This document shows, piece by piece, positions 5,041 to 9,824 of a DNA stretch of 9,824 bases. The notes below the pieces were generated by a model. That model saw nothing but the letters and a program-made list of their open reading frames with translations. It was not told the origin of the DNA and made no database searches. The translations under genes were made by a program, and so were the position numbers. The DNA comes from Clostridium sp. CAG:440 (lineage in GTDB: Bacteria; Bacillota; Clostridia; TANB77; CAG-508). The stretch lies in the NCBI GenBank assembly GCA_000437215.1, contig FR898632.1, positions 1 to 9,824 on the forward strand, written 5' to 3'. How positions within the stretch are numbered: the stretch's first letter is position 1; every line of letters starts with the position of its first letter.

Positions 5041-6084
5041 ATGAAAAAAACACGGAATCTGCTTGTTCTAAATGGCAGTCCAAACGAAGTAAAAAGTGTT
5101 CTTGATTCCGCATCATTCAAGGCATTATCTATTTTGGAGCCATCACAAATAACGGCTCCAAACATTAATTATGCATTTGAATGCAACAAAAGCGTATTAT
5201 GTCAGGATTTTAATCTCGACTCAATCAATACGCCTAAAATTCCAATCCTGGTAACATCCAATAAGGTTGGAATTTCACCCACACATGATTGCATTGATCC
5301 ATCAAAAGATGTATTAGCGCAATTAGAGGAAATTGCAAAAAAGCATAACATTGATATCGGTGATCGCAAATCTAATAGTTCAGGCCTTTTGGGCATACCT
5401 AGCAAAAATGACTGTGTATATTGCAACTACTTAAAAGGAGTTGATACTTATTTGAGTCGTACAATATACGAAAACAAATACTTTTTTGTAATGCCTTCTA
5501 TTGGCCAGTTTATTAATGGCTATTTGCTCATTATTCCTAAGGCACATGTTATGAGTATGGCAGAATTTTCTAAAGAGCTTATTGATGAGTTTAATATCGT
5601 CTTGGAAGACGTAATTGCAATCTTGAAGCTAACGTATAATTTTTCCGACATTTTGGTTTGGGAAAATGGCACTGGAAATTCTGGTAAAGGAAAAGCAAAA
5701 GACTCTGTCGTCCATTGTCATGTTCATGTTGCACCAAGTCATATTACTGCAAATAAAATTGAGGAAATTTCCACATTTTCATTAGCAGCAATTAAGACTA
5801 ACGACATAAAAAACTATAATAAGCATTCATATTTGCTTATAAAAGATGGCACAGACAGCTGGAAAATCAACAATAATCCGTCTGTATACATTCCAAGACA
5901 GTATGTAAGGCAGATTTTGGCTGATGAGTATGGCATTCCAGGAGAGCTTTGGAATTGGAGAGAATATCCATATTCCGAGCAGGTTTATAAAACAGTTACT
6001 GACATAACTACATGTCTTAAAAATAACTGGAATAAACTTTCTCCAAGAATTAAGAGTAACACTAAAAACTTTGTAAAATTCTAA
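5041..6084 (+). CDS. HIT-domain protein with extra N- and C-terminal regions (347 aa)
   Basis: The middle of the protein (about 125-240) is a histidine-triad domain: a possible metal-binding Cys pair (C125, C128), GYLLIIPKAH (160-169), an Asn/Gly loop, and the triad HCHVHV with His 225, 227 and 229. HIT proteins bind nucleotides and transfer or cleave at the alpha phosphate, for example diadenosine polyphosphates or nucleoside phosphoramidates. About 120 residues precede the domain and about 105 follow it; the latter include IPRQYVRQILADEYGIPGEL and WNWREYP (about 284-310). I cannot assign these parts. Most HIT enzymes are 110-150 residues, so this is a large form. The gene stands alone on the plus strand with its own promoter and terminator, and its base composition is visibly richer in G+C than its neighbours. 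This suggests horizontal gain. The substrate is unknown. Confidence 0.85.
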   Translation: MKKTRNLLVLNGSPNEVKSVLDSASFKALSILEPSQITAPNINYAFECNKSVLCQDFNLDSINTPKIPILVTSNKVGISPTHDCIDPSKDVLAQLEEIAKKHNIDIGDRKSNSSGLLGIPSKNDCVYCNYLKGVDTYLSRTIYENKYFFVMPSIGQFINGYLLIIPKAHVMSMAEFSKELIDEFNIVLEDVIAILKLTYNFSDILVWENGTGNSGKGKAKDSVVHCHVHVAPSHITANKIEEISTFSLAAIKTNDIKNYNKHSYLLIKDGTDSWKINNNPSVYIPRQYVRQILADEYGIPGELWNWREYPYSEQVYKTVTDITTCLKNNWNKLSPRIKSNTKNFVKF

Positions 6085-6094
6085 TGTAAAGCCT

Positions 6095-6150
6095 AAAACT
6101 GGCAATCCTGTTCCTGTATTGGAATAGAATTACCAGTTTTACTTTTTATT
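6095..6150. terminator. Terminator between the HIT gene and spoIIID
   Basis: AAAACTGG (6095-6102) pairs with CCAGTTTT (6133-6140), and an inner TTCC/GGAA pair closes a small loop. ACTTTTTATTTTTTT follows on the plus strand, a clear end for the HIT transcript. The same stem can end the convergent spoIIID transcript, though its T-tract on that strand is short. Confidence 0.7.
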
Positions 6151-6403
6151 TTTTTAAATGACTATATTTTAATTTCGTTGCCATTCCACCTCTTATGTGT
6201 CTTTCTGCTTTGTTTTCATCAAGTATCTCTCTTACTTCTTTTGCTAAACTTGGATTTATTTTTATTAGTCGTTCTGAGACATCTTTGTGTACTGTACTTT
6301 TACTTATTCCAAATTTCACAGCTGCCCCTCTTACTGTATCTTTTGAATCTATAATATAATGTGCTAAATTTGTCGCACGTTCTTCTATTGATATTCCCTT
6401 CAT
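6146..6403 (-). CDS. spoIIID: SpoIIID, mother-cell sporulation transcription regulator (85 aa)
   Basis: The protein matches SpoIIID throughout: a helix-turn-helix at about residues 23-45 (TVRGAAVKFGISKSTVHKDV), then INPSLAKEVREILDENKAERHIRGG and ATKLKY, a basic C-terminal part that also contacts DNA. SpoIIID works with SigE in the mother cell, activating or repressing many genes including the sigK region, which makes it the switch between early and late mother-cell programmes. The ribosome site TGGGGG lies about 8 bases before the ATG. An ATACAAT box (6440-6434, minus strand) is a plausible SigE -10, but the matching -35 is poorly placed. It is convergent with the HIT gene and shares its terminator. 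The length is near the family norm of 80-93 residues. Confidence 0.95.
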   Translation of the reverse strand: MKGISIEERATNLAHYIIDSKDTVRGAAVKFGISKSTVHKDVSERLIKINPSLAKEVREILDENKAERHIRGGMATKLKYSHLKK

Positions 6404-6477
6404 AAAGCAACCCCCATTGAATACTTTTGTTTAATTGTATTCGCATAAGGGTTGTATTAGAACGTCATATTTTTCAT

Positions 6478-6924
6478 TTATTTTTTACCAAAAAACCTTT
6501 GTAATTTATCAAATAGCTTTTTAAAAAATGGTTCTTTGTAATTAACCATGGAAACTTCAACAGCTGATGTATTGATACTTTGTTTTTCTTTTGGCTTAAA
6601 TAAGTTTTCTGTTTTATATTGTTCTTTTATTTTTTCTTGATATTTTAATGCATTTTTTCTAATAGTATCAATAAATTTTTGTTTTTCACTTTCCTTACAT
6701 AAATAATCCAAATAAATTCCAGCCAATATATCTCTTGTCTTATCTTTTAACACCATTTTATTTACATCTTCTGAAAAATCAATTGAAGGTTTATAGCTTT
6801 TAGATTTATTATTTTCTAAGAATTCTATAATTTTTTTAGGAATTTTATTAAATTCACTTTCTTCTAATTCATTTAAAATTCCTAACACTTCTACAGCGGC
6901 TTCACAATATTCACTACTTAACAT
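6478..6924 (-). CDS. Hypothetical protein, second gene of an overlapping pair (148 aa)
   Basis: The start at 6924 (MLSSEYCEAAVEVLGIL) is chosen because GAGGTGAGG lies just before it; the longer frame from 6981 has no such site. The protein is mostly helical and charged, with NKIPKKIIEFLENNKSKSYK near the start, an ILAGIYLDYLCKESEKQKFID segment in the middle, and a basic Phe-rich end (FFKKLFDKLQRFFGKK). This KIP-KK-IEFL / ILA-IY-DYLC pattern resembles small uncharacterised proteins I have seen in Clostridia genomes, often beside other hypothetical genes, but no function is known to me. There is no signal peptide or membrane segment. It overlaps the preceding gene by 11 bases, so the two are almost certainly co-translated. 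Confidence 0.7.
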   Translation of the reverse strand: MLSSEYCEAAVEVLGILNELEESEFNKIPKKIIEFLENNKSKSYKPSIDFSEDVNKMVLKDKTRDILAGIYLDYLCKESEKQKFIDTIRKNALKYQEKIKEQYKTENLFKPKEKQSINTSAVEVSMVNYKEPFFKKLFDKLQRFFGKK

Positions 6925-8143
6925 ATACCTCACCTCTACTATATTTTGCAAGTTCTTTTTGAGCTGTTCTGTCAATTCCATTTGCTTTGTCTACAATAAT
7001 TTCAATATCAAAAATGTTTTTTGGTTTGTAATATGGAAGACTGACTTGCTCATCTCCATATAAATCCTTTAATTTTTGCTGATATTCTTTTAAATTAGTC
7101 AAACTTTTTCCTTTTTGACCATTAATAAAAAAATTAAGTCTTTCTTTATATGTTTCTAAACTTGTATGTGTAAGTGTTAAACATCTTTCCTCTTCTTTAA
7201 ATTCTTCATTTGACATTTCTAAATATTTTTTTGTTACTGCAGATAGTCTATCTTGTTTCTTGTCTTTTTCAAATTTCTCAAAACTTCCTTCATCTAAATA
7301 AAAAACTCTTGTATTTCTATCTCCACTTACTGGTTCACACACAAACAAATATCCATTTTGATTACAATTTATATCATTTAAAAGATTTTTATAAACAAAA
7401 CTTATATATGACATTTCCTGTGTGCCATCTTCTAAATTTTCAACAACCTCAACCTTTCCTTTAGGTTTATTTTCTTCTAACATTTCCCTTCTTTTTTGAA
7501 AATCTATTATTTCATTTTTTCTTTCATACTTATTTCTCTTATCATGCGTATTTTGTGTTTTTCTTTCTATTTCATCAACTCGTTGTGTTATAGTACAAGT
7601 ATGTTTTTTGCTTTGTTCTTTTTCATCTATTAAATATTTATAATATTCAATTAAATTTCCAAATGCTTCATTTTCTGCTTGTTCTATTCCAGCTATAATA
7701 AGTTTTGCCCCTGCATCATTTACTTTATTTTCTTTAGTTATAACATTCATAATTTCATCATTTAACTGGGTAAAATTTATTTTATTTAATGCACTTTTTT
7801 CATTATATTGTTCATTCTCATTTCCATATAAATCAACAATTGTATAATTGTCATTACCACTAAATCTTAATATTATTTTTCCTTTTTTTCTAACTATAGA
7901 AAAGCCATCTATATCCTCTGGATTTTTGTTATTCTTATATTTGCAGTTTTGTTTATATGTAGGATTATTTTTTTGCATTATATTTGCAATTGCTTGTTTT
8001 ACATACTTTCTTTCCAATAAATCTGAAAACATCCAATCCAATTCTATAAAAGCATTTCCTCTATTCCATGACAAAATTCCATCTGGTTTAGTATTTGAAA
8101 AAAATTCTTCAAATTTCTTAAAATTTTCAAAATCTTTACTCAT
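6914..8143 (-). CDS. Hypothetical protein, first gene of an overlapping pair (409 aa)
   Basis: I do not recognise this protein. The N-terminal part reads KPDGILSWNRGNAFIELDWMFSDLL; a beta-like block follows at about 78-108 (DGFSIVRKKGKIILRFSGND and onward). A very charged segment at about 173-226 is likely coiled coil, and another beta-like block lies at about 263-291 (GYLFVCEPVSGDRNTRVFYL). There are no membrane segments, no nucleotide-binding loop and no obvious catalytic motif. A start at ATG 8143 is preferred over GTG 8152, because AAGGTGG sits 6 bases before it. A promoter (TTGAAA 8208-8203, 17 bases, TAAAAT 8185-8180) precedes it on the minus strand. Together with the 148-residue downstream gene it forms a two-gene operon divergent from the dehydrogenase. 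The two products may form a complex; this is inferred from the overlap only. Confidence 0.75.
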   Translation of the reverse strand: MSKDFENFKKFEEFFSNTKPDGILSWNRGNAFIELDWMFSDLLERKYVKQAIANIMQKNNPTYKQNCKYKNNKNPEDIDGFSIVRKKGKIILRFSGNDNYTIVDLYGNENEQYNEKSALNKINFTQLNDEIMNVITKENKVNDAGAKLIIAGIEQAENEAFGNLIEYYKYLIDEKEQSKKHTCTITQRVDEIERKTQNTHDKRNKYERKNEIIDFQKRREMLEENKPKGKVEVVENLEDGTQEMSYISFVYKNLLNDINCNQNGYLFVCEPVSGDRNTRVFYLDEGSFEKFEKDKKQDRLSAVTKKYLEMSNEEFKEEERCLTLTHTSLETYKERLNFFINGQKGKSLTNLKEYQQKLKDLYGDEQVSLPYYKPKNIFDIEIIVDKANGIDRTAQKELAKYSRGEVYVK

Positions 8144-8179
8144 AAAATCCACCTTATTTCTAATATTACTTCATTATAT

Positions 8180-8208
8180 ATTTTATAAATATTTTCTTTT
8201 GTTTTCAA
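8180..8208 (-). promoter_or_regulatory. SigA-like promoter of the two-gene hypothetical operon
   Basis: TTGAAA (8208-8203), 17-base spacer, TAAAAT (8185-8180) on the minus strand. It lies 37 bases before the chosen start codon. The surrounding sequence is extremely AT-rich, which lowers the weight of the match. Confidence 0.4.
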
Positions 8209-8256
8209 CATTTTCTTTATTATTTAATATAATTGTAATCTTTTTGTAATACTTAT

Positions 8257-8265
8257 TGCTAATAT
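8257..8265 (+). promoter_or_regulatory. Possible extended -10 promoter of the FAD dehydrogenase gene
   Basis: TGCTAATAT fits an extended -10 element about 38 bases before the ATG. No -35 box is found at the right distance, and the region is AT-rich, so this is tentative. Confidence 0.3.
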
Positions 8266-8302
8266 GTCTAACTTTTGATAAAATTATTTAAGGAGGCTTA
8301 AA

Positions 8303-9824
8303 ATGCTTAGAATTAATAATTTAAAAATAAGAAAAGATTTAACTGAAAAAGAAATATTTGAATTTGCAATAAGTAAATTTCATATAAATAAAAATGATAT
8401 TATAAATATGTTTATTTCACGAAAATCTATTGATGCCAGAAAAAAAGATGATGTTTTTTATTCTTATTCAATAGATTTAGAAGTTAAAAATGAACAAAAA
8501 TATAAAAAATTAGAAAAGATTAAAGTAATAAATCTTCCCCAAATTGAAATAAAAAGAAATAGTAAATTTAAACCTGTAATAGTTGGAGCAGGTCCAGCAG
8601 GTCTTTTTGCAGCACTAACTTTAGTCCAAAATGGAATAAAGCCTATTATTATAGAACAAGGAAAAACAGTAGAAGAAAGAAAAAAAGATGTAGAAGCATT
8701 TTTAAATAATGGGAAATTAAACACCTTATCAAATGTTCAATTCGGAGAAGGTGGAGCTGGAACATTTTCAGACGGCAAATTAACAACTGGTATTAGTAGT
8801 CCTTACTGTAAAAAGGTAATTCAGGAATTTGTTAACTTTGGAGCACCTAAGCAAATTCTATATTTACACAAGCCCCATATTGGAACTGATAATTTAATAA
8901 ATATTATTAAAAATATGAGAGAATATATAAAATCAAAAGGTGGCGAATTTCTGTTTAATCAAAAAGTCACTGATTTTGAGTTTAAAAATAATCATATTTG
9001 TGCAATATATTGTGATAAAAAAAAGATTGAAACAGATAGTGTTATTTTAGCAATAGGACATAGCAGTAGGGACACTTTTGAAAAGCTTTATAAAAAAGGT
9101 GTAAAAATGGAAGCTAAAAATTTCTCAGTAGGTGTTAGAATAGAGCACCTACAGTCTGAAATAAACAAATCTCAGTATGGTACAATAACAAAATTAAAAT
9201 TACCGCCTGCAGAATATAAAATGGCATATCATTCACCAACTGGTCGTTCTTGCTACACATTTTGCATGTGTCCTGGTGGCCAAGTAATGGCATCATCAAG
9301 TGAAGAAAAAACAATTGTTACAAATGGTATGAGTAATTTTTTAAGAAATGGAAAAAATGCAAATTCTGCTCTTTTAGTAAATGTTACTCCTGATGATTTT
9401 TTTGATAATTCTCCACTTGCTGGAATATATTTTCAAAAAGATTTAGAAGAAAAAGCATTTATTTTGGGTGGAAGAAATTATTATGCTCCAGTACAAAGAG
9501 TAGAAGATTTTATAAAAAATCAAAAATCAACTTTTATTGGGTCAATTGAACCTTCATATAAACCAGGAGTTACACTATCAAATTTAAATGAAATATTACC
9601 TCAATTTATATCAAATACATTAAAAGAAGGTATTATATATTTTGATAAAAAACTAAAAGGATTCGCAAACCCTGACAGTATTCTAACGGGATTAGAAACA
9701 AGGAGTTCATCACCTGTTAAAATCTTAAGAAATGAAGATTTATGTTCAAACATAAATGGCTTATATCCTTGTGGTGAAGGAGCAGGTTATGCAGGTGGCA
9801 TAATGTCTGCTGCTGTTGACGGAA
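8303..9824 (+). CDS. FAD-dependent dehydrogenase (COG2509 type), 3' end beyond the window
   Basis: The frame is open from ATG 8303 (AAGGAGG 6 bases upstream) to the right edge, 507 codons. An N-terminal region of about 90 residues precedes the FAD-binding Rossmann motif VIVGAGPAGLFAALTL. After this come EQGKTVEERKKDV, the family hallmark NVQFGEGGAGTFSDGKLTT (about 144-162), ILAIGHSSRDTF, a segment GRSCYTFCMCPGGQVMASSS with two closely spaced Cys, and the C-terminal FAD-contact block GLYPCGEGAGYAGGIMSAAV. These proteins are usually about 530 residues, so roughly 20-30 are missing. They are cytosolic flavoproteins of unknown substrate, annotated as NAD(P)/FAD-dependent oxidoreductases. The gene is divergent from the hypothetical operon and not obviously linked to sporulation. 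Confidence 0.9.
   Translation, partial: MLRINNLKIRKDLTEKEIFEFAISKFHINKNDIINMFISRKSIDARKKDDVFYSYSIDLEVKNEQKYKKLEKIKVINLPQIEIKRNSKFKPVIVGAGPAGLFAALTLVQNGIKPIIIEQGKTVEERKKDVEAFLNNGKLNTLSNVQFGEGGAGTFSDGKLTTGISSPYCKKVIQEFVNFGAPKQILYLHKPHIGTDNLINIIKNMREYIKSKGGEFLFNQKVTDFEFKNNHICAIYCDKKKIETDSVILAIGHSSRDTFEKLYKKGVKMEAKNFSVGVRIEHLQSEINKSQYGTITKLKLPPAEYKMAYHSPTGRSCYTFCMCPGGQVMASSSEEKTIVTNGMSNFLRNGKNANSALLVNVTPDDFFDNSPLAGIYFQKDLEEKAFILGGRNYYAPVQRVEDFIKNQKSTFIGSIEPSYKPGVTLSNLNEILPQFISNTLKEGIIYFDKKLKGFANPDSILTGLETRSSSPVKILRNEDLCSNINGLYPCGEGAGYAGGIMSAAVDG

Noticed and set aside
8464..8724. 86-codon minus-strand frame
   Set aside because: Antisense shadow of the FAD dehydrogenase, whose plus-strand frame contains the GAGPAG and GEGGAGTFSDGKL motifs.

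Overview
The window comes from a very AT-rich, spore-forming Firmicute of the class Clostridia. Strong AAGGAGG ribosome sites, Lys/Asn/Ile-rich proteins and five recognisable sporulation or sporulation-linked genes support this. The genus cannot be told from the sequence. The main gene block, yabG - veg - sipL - yunB on the minus strand, carries the yabG-veg pair known from Bacillus and the neighbouring sipL known from Clostridioides.

Layout. (1) Positions 1-63 are the first codons of a minus-strand membrane protein that runs off the window. (2) Positions 116-470 look like an undescribed type I toxin-antitoxin locus: a 39-residue hydrophobic peptide on the minus strand, a short convergent RNA on the plus strand, and a shared bidirectional terminator. 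The two promoters and 5' leaders are inverted copies of each other. (3) Positions 446-876 hold no gene but contain a run of hairpins, including one clear terminator. (4) yunB (frameshifted by one extra base) and sipL overlap and face left. (5) Positions 3198-3530 are a miniature inverted-repeat element that is almost entirely one palindrome, followed by a perfect 30-bp palindromic terminator. (6) veg has a perfect consensus SigA promoter and yabG has a SigK-like promoter.

(7) A plus-strand gene for a HIT-domain protein with extra N- and C-terminal regions sits between yabG and spoIIID. It has its own promoter and terminator and a noticeably higher G+C content, which suggests acquisition. (8) spoIIID, the mother-cell transcription regulator, faces left. 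(9) Upstream of it is a two-gene overlapping operon of unknown function (409 and 148 residues). (10) Divergent from this operon, a plus-strand FAD-dependent dehydrogenase of the COG2509 type runs off the right end.

Functionally, SpoIIID, SipL, YunB and YabG all act in the mother cell: regulation, coat-basement attachment, late sporulation, and coat-protein processing. Veg is probably vegetative. The HIT gene, the toxin-like locus, the palindromic element and the unknown operon are accessory insertions around this core. The best candidate for something new is the mirror-image toxin/RNA locus at 116-470.
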